Assembly: GCA_014860395.1 (NCBI GenBank)
Contig: JACZJU010000259.1
Location: 1-32,980 of the forward strand
Origin: Burkholderiales bacterium
GTDB lineage: Bacteria > Pseudomonadota > Gammaproteobacteria > Burkholderiales > SG8-39
Length of the DNA stretch: 32,980 bases
Reading direction: 5' to 3'
Part shown: piece by piece, positions 21,701 to 30,615 of the stretch
Layout: the number at the start of each line of letters is the position of its first letter
Position numbering within the stretch: the stretch's first letter is position 1
Translations under genes and position numbers: made by a program
Notes under the pieces: model-generated
Told to the model about the DNA's origin: nothing
The model's input: only the letters and a program-made list of their open reading frames with translations
The model's database searches: none

Positions 21701-23615
21701 TGGCATCGAAGGCCTCGTGAAACAGCGGCCGAACGCGTTCGAGCACCACTTCCGCTTCGACCGGAAGCGCCAAACCAAAATCGATAATCCACACGGCGTC
21801 GCCGTCGGCCGGCTCGATATGGTAGGGCAGGTCATCGAGCACCCGGGCGCCGAGGTGCTCCAGGATCGGCAGCGCGTCCGAAAGCACGACCGGTGCGCCG
21901 CTGCGAAACAGCCTGAAGCGCAGCACGCCCGGCTCGGCCGCGAGCGGACGATACAGGTTCATGCCCAGCGCGTGCGGCGCGCCGAGCGCGTCCATCATCT
22001 CGATATCGGGCAGCGCGCTGCGCACCGGATGGTCTTCGCGATAGCCTGCGGGGAAGGCCGAACCGTAACGCGCGTAGAGCCGGTTGCCGTTCTCCTCGCC
22101 CAGGTGCTCGACCAGCAGCGCATGCAGATCGTCTTCCCAGCGTCGCGTCGCGGCGACGATGCGCGCTTCGACATCGTGCGCGTCGACCTCGGGAACGCCG
22201 CCGGGGGTACGCACCAATATGAATATGCGCGCCAGCGGCGACTCCGACAGGCTCACGTTGAATTCGCCCGCGGTGCCGTTGTATGCCTCGGCGAGGATGC
22301 GCTGGATGCGCTGGCGCTGTTCGGTGCTGAATTTCTCGCGCGGCACGTACACCATGCAGGTGACGAAACGACCGTAGGCGTCACGCCGCGCCAGCAGGCG
22401 CGTGCGCTGGCGCGCGCCGAGCTGCAGGATGGCGATGGCGAACGCGTATAACTCCTCGGGCTCGATCTGCATCAGCTCGTCGCGCGGATAGTCCTCCAGG
22501 ATCGAACTGAACGCCTTGCCATTGTGGCTTGTCGGCAGGAACCCGGCGCGGTCATGCACCGCGGCGACCTTGCGTCGCACCACCGGGATCTCGGCGACGT
22601 TCGCGGTGTACACGTTATGCGTGTACAGGCCGAGAATGCGACGCTCGCCGATTACCCTCCCCTTATCGTCGAAGCGCTTCACACCGACGTAGTCGAGGTA
22701 CCCCGGACGGTGTACGGTGGCGCGCGCGTTCGCCTTGGAGAGCACCAGGATTTCTGGTTTGCGCGCGCGCGCACGGGTCTCGGGCGGCAGCGTCGCGAAG
22801 CTGGTGGAGACCGTCGTGCCCTCGCGCTCGCGCAGTATGCCCAGACCCGAGCCGGGCACGATACGCAACACGTCCTCGCCGCCCTCGGTAACCAGATCGT
22901 AGTCGCGGTAGCCGAGCAGCGTAATATGGTTGTCGAGCAGCCAACTGAGGAAGGCGTGCGCCTCGCGCACCTCTTCGGCATCAAGCGGCGATTTCGCTGC
23001 TCCGATCTCGTCGATCAGCGCGCGCAGGCATTGCCGCATCGGCTGCCAGTCCGCGACCGCCGCCGCCACGTCGGCGAGAGCCCGCTGCAGGCCCGCGCCG
23101 ATTTCCTGCAGGCGCGCCGGATCGGTCTGGCGGTCGATTTCCAGGCACATGAACGATTCCAGGCGGCCGTTTCCGGTGGCCGCCGCCCGCGCGACGTCCT
23201 GCAGCTTGCCTTTGGCATCGCGCACAACGCGCAGCACCGGGTGGATCACCAGATGTTGTGCCAGACCCTGACGGTTGATTTCCATGGTCGCCGAATCGAC
23301 CAGGAAGGGCATGTCGGCGCTGACGATCTGCACTACCGTGTGGGTGCTCTGCCAGCCGTGCTCTTCGAGCCTCGGGTTGAATACGTGCACCTTGGCCGCT
23401 CCACCGGCATGGCGGCGGCCGAAGTCGAGGTGCGCGGCGGCAGCCCCGACGAGATCGTTCAGGTCGCGCTCGGCGAGTTCCTGCGGATCCGCGCCATCAT
23501 AATAGAGGCGCGTGAAGCGCTCGGCGAGGTCTGCCTGGGGCGCGGCGAGGCTGCCGCGTGCCGCCTGCGCAACGCGCATCACCAGATCGGCTTCTTCCTT
23601 TTTGTCGGTGCCCAC
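18795..23615 (-). CDS. NAD-specific glutamate dehydrogenase, large (~180 kDa) type
   Basis: 1606 aa; [41 protein letters not shown]...[43 protein letters not shown]...[33 protein letters not shown]. Confidence 0.97.
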   Translation of the reverse strand: [1606 protein letters not shown]

Positions 23616-23780
23616 GCGATCCAGTATATGCCTGGCGTATTGTGCGCCGCAAGCCGCGCTGCAGCCATCGGTTGAATGCCGCCGCGAATATCATCTAATC
23701 CGGATCCGCCTGGCATTCGCGCCCGTGCACCGACCGGGGCGCCGACACGCGACGCCCGCGGCGGTCGTGGGGTTGCGCGC

Positions 23781-24662
23781 TTACTGCTTGGCAGGTTCCG
23801 CCGGTTTCTCGTCCGGGGCCTGCGCCTGCGCTGGAGCCTGCGCGATCTCGATTTTCGCCTTGGCTTTCAGTTCGTCGAGGAGCTTTCTCAGGCTATCCTG
23901 CTGCAGTTTCTGTTTCAATTCAGCCTTGATCTGCTCCAACGGCTGAAACTGCTTCGGGCGGGAATCCTCCAACAGGATTACGTGATAGCCGAATTGCGTC
24001 TTGACCGGCTGTTCAGTGAACTTGCCTTTGGCCAGCGTGGCAACCGCCGCGCCGAACTCCGGAACCATGCCCTTCGGATCGAACCACCCGAGTTCGCCGC
24101 CGTTGACTTTGGAGCCGGTGTCTATGGACTTTTCCTTGGCCAAGTCTTCAAATGCTTTCGGATTCTTCTTCAGCCTGGCGATGATGTCCTTGGCCTCGGC
24201 TTCCTTGTCGACCAGGATGTGGCGCGCCTTGTACTCGGTGCCGGCCGACTCGGCTTTGAGCTTATCGTACTCGGCTTTCAGCATGTCGTCGCTGACCGGA
24301 CTATTCTTGAGGTAATCCTTGATGAACGCATCGACGAGAACGGATTGGCGCATCAGTTCGAGCTGGTCCTGCACTTCAGGAGATTTGTCCAATCCTTTCT
24401 TGATCGCCTCCTGCGTGATGATCAGTTGCGTTGCGAGCCGGTCTATGAACGCCTTGCGCGCTTCGATGCCGGCATCCCGGCCCAGATTCGAACGTTCCTT
24501 GAGCATCATGTCGACGAGGCGCTCGCTGATTGGATCTCCGTTGACGGTGGCGGCCACGTTCTTGGCCGTCCCTGCCACCGGTACGGCGTCGTTGGAACCA
24601 CATGCGATCAGGGTCAGCATGGAAACGAGGCTGGCCAGCACAATTCTGGATTTGACAAACAT
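23781..24662 (-). CDS. Parvulin-type peptidyl-prolyl cis-trans isomerase, putative lipoprotein
   Basis: Lipobox-like LTLIACGSN; EYKARHILVDKEAEAKDIIARLKKNPKAFEDLAKEKSIDTGSKVNGGELGWFDPKGMVPEFGAAV...VKTQFGYHVILLEDSR rotamase domain. Confidence 0.93.
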   Translation of the reverse strand: MFVKSRIVLASLVSMLTLIACGSNDAVPVAGTAKNVAATVNGDPISERLVDMMLKERSNLGRDAGIEARKAFIDRLATQLIITQEAIKKGLDKSPEVQDQLELMRQSVLVDAFIKDYLKNSPVSDDMLKAEYDKLKAESAGTEYKARHILVDKEAEAKDIIARLKKNPKAFEDLAKEKSIDTGSKVNGGELGWFDPKGMVPEFGAAVATLAKGKFTEQPVKTQFGYHVILLEDSRPKQFQPLEQIKAELKQKLQQDSLRKLLDELKAKAKIEIAQAPAQAQAPDEKPAEPAKQ

Positions 24663-24808
24663 TTTTACTTTCCTAATTAGGTTAAGTGGGTTTGATCATG
24701 CAGCAGGGACAAAACTTTGGCATTTTACCAGTTTGCGCACCCGCCTTTTACCCTGTTTGGCGGCCCCTGTTGCAGCAGCCGAACGGTTCCCTCCCCTTGC
24801 GCCGCGGC

Positions 24809-26452
24809 TCAGGATCGATCGCCCAGCACCAGCATCGCACCGCGTTCCGCGATCATCAGCGTCGGCGAATTGGTATTGCCGGAGGTAATCGCCGGCATGA
24901 TCGAGGCATCGATCACGCGCAGCCCCTCGATGCCGCGCACGCGCAGCTGCGGGTCGACCACCGCGGCCGTGTCGTCCGCGCGACCCATCTTGCAGGTGCC
25001 CACAGGATGAAAGATTGTGGTGCCCACATTGCCTGCCGCCCTGACCAGTTCCGCGTCCGTCTCGAAACCCGGCCCGGGCAGAAATTCCTCGGGTGCGTAC
25101 TTCTGCATGGTCTGGGTCTGAAGCACTATGCGGCGCGCGAGGCGCAACGACTGCGCGGCAATCACCTTGTCCTGCGGCGCGGAGAGGTAGTTGAGCATGA
25201 TCGCCGGATGGGCGCGCGGATCGGGAGAGGTGATGCGCACATGGCCGCGCGAGGCCGGCCGCAGGTTGCACACGCTGGCAGTAAACGCGGGGAACGCATG
25301 CAATGGGTCGCCGAACTTGTTCAGGGACAGGGGCTGCACATGAAACTCCAGGTTGGGCGTGGGTTGCTCCGGATCGCTTTTCACGAACGCGCCCAATTGG
25401 GAGGGCGCCATGGTCAGGGGACCGGTGCGATAGAGCGCATATTCGAGCGCCATCTTCGCTTTGCCCCACCAGGAGTTCGCCATGGTATTGAGCGTGAGCA
25501 CGTTCTGCACCTTGAACGCCATGCGCAGCTGCAGGTGGTCCTGCAGGTTTTCGCCCACTGGCAGGTCGTGCGCCACAGCTATGCCGTGGCGCTGCAGCAG
25601 CGCGCCCGGCCCGATACCGGAGAGCTGCAGGATCTGCGGGCTGCCGATCGCGCCTGCGGCGAGTATCGTATCGCGCCCGGCGGCGGCAAAGCATTCCTCG
25701 TTGCCGTGCACGTACTCCACCCCCAGCACGCGCCTGCCTTGCAGACGCAGCTTGTTCACCTGCGCGCCGGTGATCACCGTGAGGTTGGGCCGGCTCGACG
25801 CCGGGCGCAGGAACGCCTTCGAGCTGTTCACGCGCACGCCGCGGCGCTGGTTCACCTCGAATTTGGAACTGCCCGCATTGTCGCCGCGGTTGAAATCCTC
25901 GACCTTGGCGATGCCGGTCTCGAGCGCGGCGTCGCGAAACGCATCCAGTATTTCCCAGGACAGGCGCTGGCGCTCGACGCGCCACTCGTGCCCCCCGCTT
26001 TCATCCAGGGTACTCCCGCCGTGAAACGCGTCGGCGCCGCGCCAATGATCCTCGGATTTCTTGAAAACCGGCAGCACACCTTGCCACGACCAGCCGGGAT
26101 CGCCTGTCCGGCGCGCCCATTCGTCGTAGTCACGCTCCTGCCCGCGCAGGTAGAGCATGGCGTTGATCGAGGAGCTGCCGCCGAGCACGCGGCCGCGCGC
26201 ATACAGGATGGAGCGGCCGTTCAAGCCCGGGTCGGGTTCGGTCTTGTAGCACCAGTCGGTGCGCGGATTGCCGATGCAGTAGAGATAGCCGACCGGGATG
26301 TGGATCCAGATCCAGTCATCCTTGCCGCCCGCTTCCAGCAGCAGCACCGCGTTTTTCGGATCGGCGGACAGGCGGTTGGCCAGCAGGCAACCCGCGGTGC
26401 CGCCGCCGACGATGACGTAGTCGTAGGTACCCGTGGTTTTCGCAGCACTCAT
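24809..26452 (-). CDS. GMC-family oxidoreductase (choline dehydrogenase-like)
   Basis: YDYVIVGGGTAGCLLANRLSADPKNAVLLLEAGGKD...ARGRVLGGSSSINAMLYLRGQERDYDEWA; C-terminal HPVGTCKMG...GNTNSPTLMIAERGA. Confidence 0.95.
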   Translation of the reverse strand: MSAAKTTGTYDYVIVGGGTAGCLLANRLSADPKNAVLLLEAGGKDDWIWIHIPVGYLYCIGNPRTDWCYKTEPDPGLNGRSILYARGRVLGGSSSINAMLYLRGQERDYDEWARRTGDPGWSWQGVLPVFKKSEDHWRGADAFHGGSTLDESGGHEWRVERQRLSWEILDAFRDAALETGIAKVEDFNRGDNAGSSKFEVNQRRGVRVNSSKAFLRPASSRPNLTVITGAQVNKLRLQGRRVLGVEYVHGNEECFAAAGRDTILAAGAIGSPQILQLSGIGPGALLQRHGIAVAHDLPVGENLQDHLQLRMAFKVQNVLTLNTMANSWWGKAKMALEYALYRTGPLTMAPSQLGAFVKSDPEQPTPNLEFHVQPLSLNKFGDPLHAFPAFTASVCNLRPASRGHVRITSPDPRAHPAIMLNYLSAPQDKVIAAQSLRLARRIVLQTQTMQKYAPEEFLPGPGFETDAELVRAAGNVGTTIFHPVGTCKMGRADDTAAVVDPQLRVRGIEGLRVIDASIMPAITSGNTNSPTLMIAERGAMLVLGDRS

Positions 26453-26655
26453 GGCTATCCTCTTCCTGCGGGAAGTGCACAACCCCGACTATAGCCCTCG
26501 CGCGAGGCCGGCTGCAAACGGGCGGCTTGCCGTTGCCAATCCTGCCGCGCCTGAACTAGACTGCGTCATGCCCTCGGCTGAATCGCACCCGAACCCGCCG
26601 CCGACCGCCGGCACCATCCTCGCGCGAGCGCACACGGGCCCTTCGGGGAATTGAC

Positions 26656-27540
26656 TTGCGCCTGGGTATCGATTTAGGCGGCACCAAAATAGAAATTATC
26701 GCCTTGGCGGACGATGGCGCCGTCTTGCAGCGGCGTCGCGTGCCTACGCCCCGGGGCGACTATCGCGGCACGCTGGCGGCGATTGCCGGCCTGGTCGAGC
26801 AAGCTGAACGTGACTTGTGCCAGCGCGGATCTCTGGGCGTCGGCATCCCTGGCGCGGAATCGGGCGTCACGGGCCTGATCAAGAACGCGAACTCGACCTG
26901 GCTGATAGGCCAGCCCCTGAGACGCGACCTGCAAGCGCTTTTACAGCGCGAGGTGCGCCTGGCCAACGATGCCAACTGCTTTGCGCTGTCCGAGGCCACC
27001 GACGGTGCCGCCACCGGGGCAGACGTGGTCTTCGGTGTGATCCTGGGCACGGGCGTGGGTGGCGGTATCGTCGCACACGGGAAGGTCCTCGCCGGAGTCA
27101 ACGCCATCGCAGGCGAATGGGGCCACAATCGGCTGCCATGCGACGAAGTGGCGTGGCCCCCCTGCTACTGCGGCCGCCAGGGCTGCGTCGAGACCTTTCT
27201 CTCCGGTCCCGGCATGCGGCGCGATCACGCGCAATCCGGCGGCGAAGACCTGGACCCTGACGCCATCGCCGCGCGCGCCACCGCCGGAGACGCCGCCTGC
27301 GTAGCCACGCTGCACCGCTACGAGGCGAGGCTCGCCTGCGCCCTCGCCGTAGTCATCAATATCCTGGACCCGGACGCGATCGTGCTCGGCGGCGGACTTT
27401 CGAACCTCGACCGCCTGTACACCAACGTGCCGAAGCTGTGGGCGGCACACGTGTTTTCCGATCACGTTGCCACCCGTTTCCTGAAAAGTCGCCACGGAGA
27501 TGCCTCCGGCGTGCGCGGCGCGGCCTGGCTCTGGGAATGA
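26656..27540 (+). CDS. ROK family sugar kinase (fructokinase/N-acetylglucosamine kinase-like)
   Basis: MRLGIDLGGTKIEIIALADDG...GVILGTGVGGGIVAHGKVLAGVNAIAGEWGHNRLP...CYCGRQGCVETFLSGPG; TTG start. Confidence 0.93.
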   Translation: MRLGIDLGGTKIEIIALADDGAVLQRRRVPTPRGDYRGTLAAIAGLVEQAERDLCQRGSLGVGIPGAESGVTGLIKNANSTWLIGQPLRRDLQALLQREVRLANDANCFALSEATDGAATGADVVFGVILGTGVGGGIVAHGKVLAGVNAIAGEWGHNRLPCDEVAWPPCYCGRQGCVETFLSGPGMRRDHAQSGGEDLDPDAIAARATAGDAACVATLHRYEARLACALAVVINILDPDAIVLGGGLSNLDRLYTNVPKLWAAHVFSDHVATRFLKSRHGDASGVRGAAWLWE

Positions 27541-27622
27541 ATCATGCCGGCAACGCCGTAGACAAGACCATTTCCTCTGGTTACGCTATGCATTCATCTG
27601 TTGCGCTTGCGGAACCCCTCCC

Positions 27623-28066
27623 ATGTTTAAAAACATCCTGGTAGCAACCGACGGCTCCGGTTTTTCCAACAAGGCAGTGGCGACAGCGGCGCAACTCGCG
27701 CAATCCCTGCACGCCAAGCTGCTGGTGCTCCACGTCAGATCTCCGCTCGAAACTCCGCACCACGTCGAAGGCGGCGCACTAAGCAACCTGGGCGGAAAAG
27801 TGGTGATGCAGGAGATCGAGGATGAAGAGCGCAAGCTGCTCGACGCCGCCTTGGAAATAGCTGCGTCGGATGGCGTGAAAGCGGAGACGGCGTTCGTCGC
27901 CGGTTACTCGACCCACGATGCCATCATCCGCATCGCCCGCGAACAACACTGCGACCTGATCGTGATGGCGTCGCACGGCCGCCGCGGAATCTCCAGCCTA
28001 CTCCTCGGCAGCGAGACGCAGAAAGTGCTGACCCACACGACGGTTCCGGTGCTGATCGTCCGCTGA
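27623..28066 (+). CDS. Universal stress protein (UspA family)
   Basis: MFKNILVATDGSGFSNKAVATAAQLAQSLHAKLLVLHV...DLIVMASHGRRGISSLLLGSETQKVLTHTTVPVLIVR. Confidence 0.95.
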   Translation: MFKNILVATDGSGFSNKAVATAAQLAQSLHAKLLVLHVRSPLETPHHVEGGALSNLGGKVVMQEIEDEERKLLDAALEIAASDGVKAETAFVAGYSTHDAIIRIAREQHCDLIVMASHGRRGISSLLLGSETQKVLTHTTVPVLIVR

Positions 28067-28144
28067 TCTGCGTGGCCGGCGCAAGACCGCACCCGCCGCC
28101 GATCGCCGCCGTGCACTGCCGGGTGTCGGCAATAGGGGCGCGCC

Positions 28145-28801
28145 CTATGGCTTTCGCGCCACCATGCCCATCAGTGCCGACATACCCGCGTGCCCCTTGC
28201 CTTCATCGACTTGTTCGTCGTAGCAGCGCAGTTCGAGGATATCCATGTCTTTCAACGCTTCTCGGATCATCGCTTCTGTATAGAGGTGGTCCGCCTCGGG
28301 CGGACCGCCGGTGCCATAGCTCAACTGCTCCGGTCGGTAACCCTGCAGAATCAGCAGCCCGCCAGGCTTCAACGTCTTCTTGATCAGCGGGAACAACCTC
28401 TCGCGTTCGGCAGGCGTTGCAAACTGAATGAAAATGGCGGCGACCAAATCGTAGGTGGATGGCGCCCAGTTCCACGCAAACGTCTCCGACACGTTGAAGC
28501 CGACGCCTACGCCCCGGCTCGCGGCGAGACGCTCGGCTTTCGCTACGGCGGTGGGGGAAAAATCGAACGCATCCACGCGCATACCGTGCTCGGCCAACCA
28601 GACGCTGTTGCGCCCTTCGCCGTCGGCGATAGACAGGGCCCGGCCACCCCTTACAAGCAGCCCAGCTTTGGAAGCCAGATATGCGTTCGGATGCTCCCCG
28701 AACAGATACTCGACCATGCTGAATCTCGCTTCCCAGCGCACCAGTGCATGATTGAGAGAATGCGGCCCAGCCGGGTCGCCATTTTGCTGTGCCATCTGCA
28801 C
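28145..28801 (-). CDS. Class I SAM-dependent methyltransferase (TehB-like)
   Basis: LSIADGEGRNSVWLAEHGMRVDAFDFSPTAVAKAERLAASRGVGV...YDLVAAIFIQF...LKPGGLLILQGYRPEQL. Confidence 0.88.
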   Translation of the reverse strand: MQMAQQNGDPAGPHSLNHALVRWEARFSMVEYLFGEHPNAYLASKAGLLVRGGRALSIADGEGRNSVWLAEHGMRVDAFDFSPTAVAKAERLAASRGVGVGFNVSETFAWNWAPSTYDLVAAIFIQFATPAERERLFPLIKKTLKPGGLLILQGYRPEQLSYGTGGPPEADHLYTEAMIREALKDMDILELRCYDEQVDEGKGHAGMSALMGMVARKP

Positions 28802-28826
28802 TACTCCTATACGGAAAAACGGGCTG

Positions 28827-29630
28827 CTATTTGCTTTCGTGCGCTTTCATCCATTCATGCGCTTGCCGCTTCGCCTCTGCGAGCTGTTCCGGCGTCATCA
28901 GGCGCTCAACCAGGATGCGGCTATTCCTCGCTCGTTCCTCACCGTTCGCTTCCGCGATGCTCCACCATTTGTGCGCTTCGACATAATCCGTCGGAACGCC
29001 CTCCTGTCCAGCCTCGTATATCCGGCCCAGATCGAACTGCGCCCTTGAATCTCCCTTTTCGGCAGCCTTCCGGTACCAGTACACGGCCTGCTTGTAGTCC
29101 CGCGCGACCCCTTGTCCCGTCTCATACATCAGGCCCAGGTTGGATTGCGCCCAAACGTGCCCCTGTTCTCCCGCTTTGCGAAACCAGGACGCGGCTTGCG
29201 CATAGTCCTGCGCAACGCCCTGCCCGGTCTGGTACATCCGGCCAAGGTTGAATTGCGCCTCGGCCATCCCCTGGTCTGCTGCTTTCCGGTACCAGTACAC
29301 GGCCTGCCGGTTATCCTGCGCCACGCCCTGGCCCCTCTCGTAGAGAAATCCCAGATTCGTTTGCGCCGGCGCATAGCCGCGTTCCGCCGCCTGCCGGTAC
29401 CATACTGCCGCCTGCCCGAAATTCTCCGCGGTGCCCTGCCCTTTCTCAGACATAAAGCCCAGCGTGAATTGCGCCGACGCATTTCCCAGCGCCGCCGCTT
29501 TCTGCCAGGACGCTATCGCGTTTTCATAGTCCTTGGCTTGATAAAACTTCAGCCCGTCCTCGAAGTCCCCGGCCCATACACTAGCTGCCGAAAGTGCCAA
29601 GGCGAAACCGATCGCTGCCCAAACCCGCAT
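28827..29630 (-). CDS. Secreted Sel1-like (TPR) repeat protein
   Basis: Signal peptide MRVWAAIGFALALSAASVWA; successive SLR units such as AEAQFNLGRMYQTGQGVAQDYAQAASWFRKAGEQGHVWAQSNLGLMYETGQGVARDYKQAVYWYRKAAEKGDSRAQFDLG. Confidence 0.95.
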   Translation of the reverse strand: MRVWAAIGFALALSAASVWAGDFEDGLKFYQAKDYENAIASWQKAAALGNASAQFTLGFMSEKGQGTAENFGQAAVWYRQAAERGYAPAQTNLGFLYERGQGVAQDNRQAVYWYRKAADQGMAEAQFNLGRMYQTGQGVAQDYAQAASWFRKAGEQGHVWAQSNLGLMYETGQGVARDYKQAVYWYRKAAEKGDSRAQFDLGRIYEAGQEGVPTDYVEAHKWWSIAEANGEERARNSRILVERLMTPEQLAEAKRQAHEWMKAHESK

Positions 29631-29640
29631 GCCACACTCC

Positions 29641-29705
29641 TAGGTTGAATACACCAGAGAGGATACCTCTGTCAGGTTCCTCTGGAACGGCCCACTGCAA
29701 AAATC
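29641..29705 (-). repeat. Dispersed intergenic hairpin element, diverged copy 3 (candidate)
   Basis: Shares ggatacctc and cggccc(g/a)ctgcaaaa at nearly the same spacing (28 vs 27 nt) as 18734-18776; contains an AGAGG/CCTCT inverted repeat. Confidence 0.45.
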
Positions 29706-29766
29706 GCCCGGCCGATGCGCGAACTCATGATAGCGCCCTCTCGACGCCTGCGCTCCACCACGCGGG

Positions 29767-30567
29767 CTAGAGACGTGGCATACCTGCGGATGCGCTCAGC
29801 ATGCCGAGTGATCCGGCCTCATACCCGTCCACTGCAATAGCCATGTCTTCGTCCCCGGCCTGCAAGGCGGCAATATACAGCAGCGGCAGATAATGCTCCG
29901 GCGTGGGCACGGACAGGCGCGCGGCCTCGCCCAACCGCCCGAAATCGATCAGCGCCTGGTGCTCGCCCGAGGCGAGCGCGACGCGCACCTCGCCGTTGAA
30001 GCGCTGCGCCCAATCAAAAGCGGGCACATTTTCGCCACGCTGCATCAGCATGAGATTGTGCACGACATTGCCACTGCCGATGATGAGCACGCCTTCGTCG
30101 CGCAGCGGCGCCAGGCGCTTGCCAATATCGTAATGAAACTGCGCCGGCTGCGTACCGTCCATGCTCAACTGCACCACGGGGATGGCGGCATCGGGAAAAG
30201 CATGCGCCAGAACCGACCAGGTGCCATGGTCCAGCCCCCAGGACTGGTCGAGATCCACTTCGACCGGCGCAAGTAGCTCGCGCACGCGCATCGCCAGCGC
30301 AGGGTCACCAGGCGCCGGATACTGGAAATCGAACAGCGCCTGCGGAAAACCGCCGAAATCGTGGATCGTTCGCGGTTCGGCCATCGCCGTCACCGCGGTG
30401 CCGCGGGTGACCCAGTGCGCCGAGATCGCCAGGATCGACTTCGGCGCAGGCGCGGCTGCTCCGAGCTTGCGCCAGGCCTCGGTGTAGCGATTGCGCGCGA
30501 GCGTGTTCATCGGGCTGCCGTGGCCGAAGAAGATGACCGGCATGCGCACGCTGGCAGAAGTGCTCAT
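29767..30567 (-). CDS. DODA-type extradiol aromatic ring-opening dioxygenase (YgiD-like)
   Basis: MPVIFFGHGSPMNTLARNRYTEAWRKLGAAAPAPKSILAISAHWVTRGTAVTAMAEPRTIHDFGGFPQALFDFQYPAPGDPALA...LDHGTWSVLAHAFPDAAIPVVQLS...IIGSGNVVHNL. Confidence 0.95.
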   Translation of the reverse strand: MSTSASVRMPVIFFGHGSPMNTLARNRYTEAWRKLGAAAPAPKSILAISAHWVTRGTAVTAMAEPRTIHDFGGFPQALFDFQYPAPGDPALAMRVRELLAPVEVDLDQSWGLDHGTWSVLAHAFPDAAIPVVQLSMDGTQPAQFHYDIGKRLAPLRDEGVLIIGSGNVVHNLMLMQRGENVPAFDWAQRFNGEVRVALASGEHQALIDFGRLGEAARLSVPTPEHYLPLLYIAALQAGDEDMAIAVDGYEAGSLGMLSASAGMPRL

Positions 30568-30615
30568 TGCCGGTAATTTTCTGCCCGCAATTCGCGGGGG
30601 CCGGGGCCGTGGCGC

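Noticed and set aside
20595-22451. 618-aa plus-strand ORF
   Set aside because: Antisense to NAD-glutamate dehydrogenase; no recognisable domain.
28132-28148. ATAGGG-gcgcg-CCCTAT inverted repeat between convergent uspA and methyltransferase genes
   Set aside because: Overlaps the methyltransferase stop codon and lacks T-runs; may be a weak bidirectional terminator but not distinctive.
28827-29630. Regular ~108-bp DNA periodicity
   Set aside because: Explained fully by the 36-aa Sel1-like repeats.
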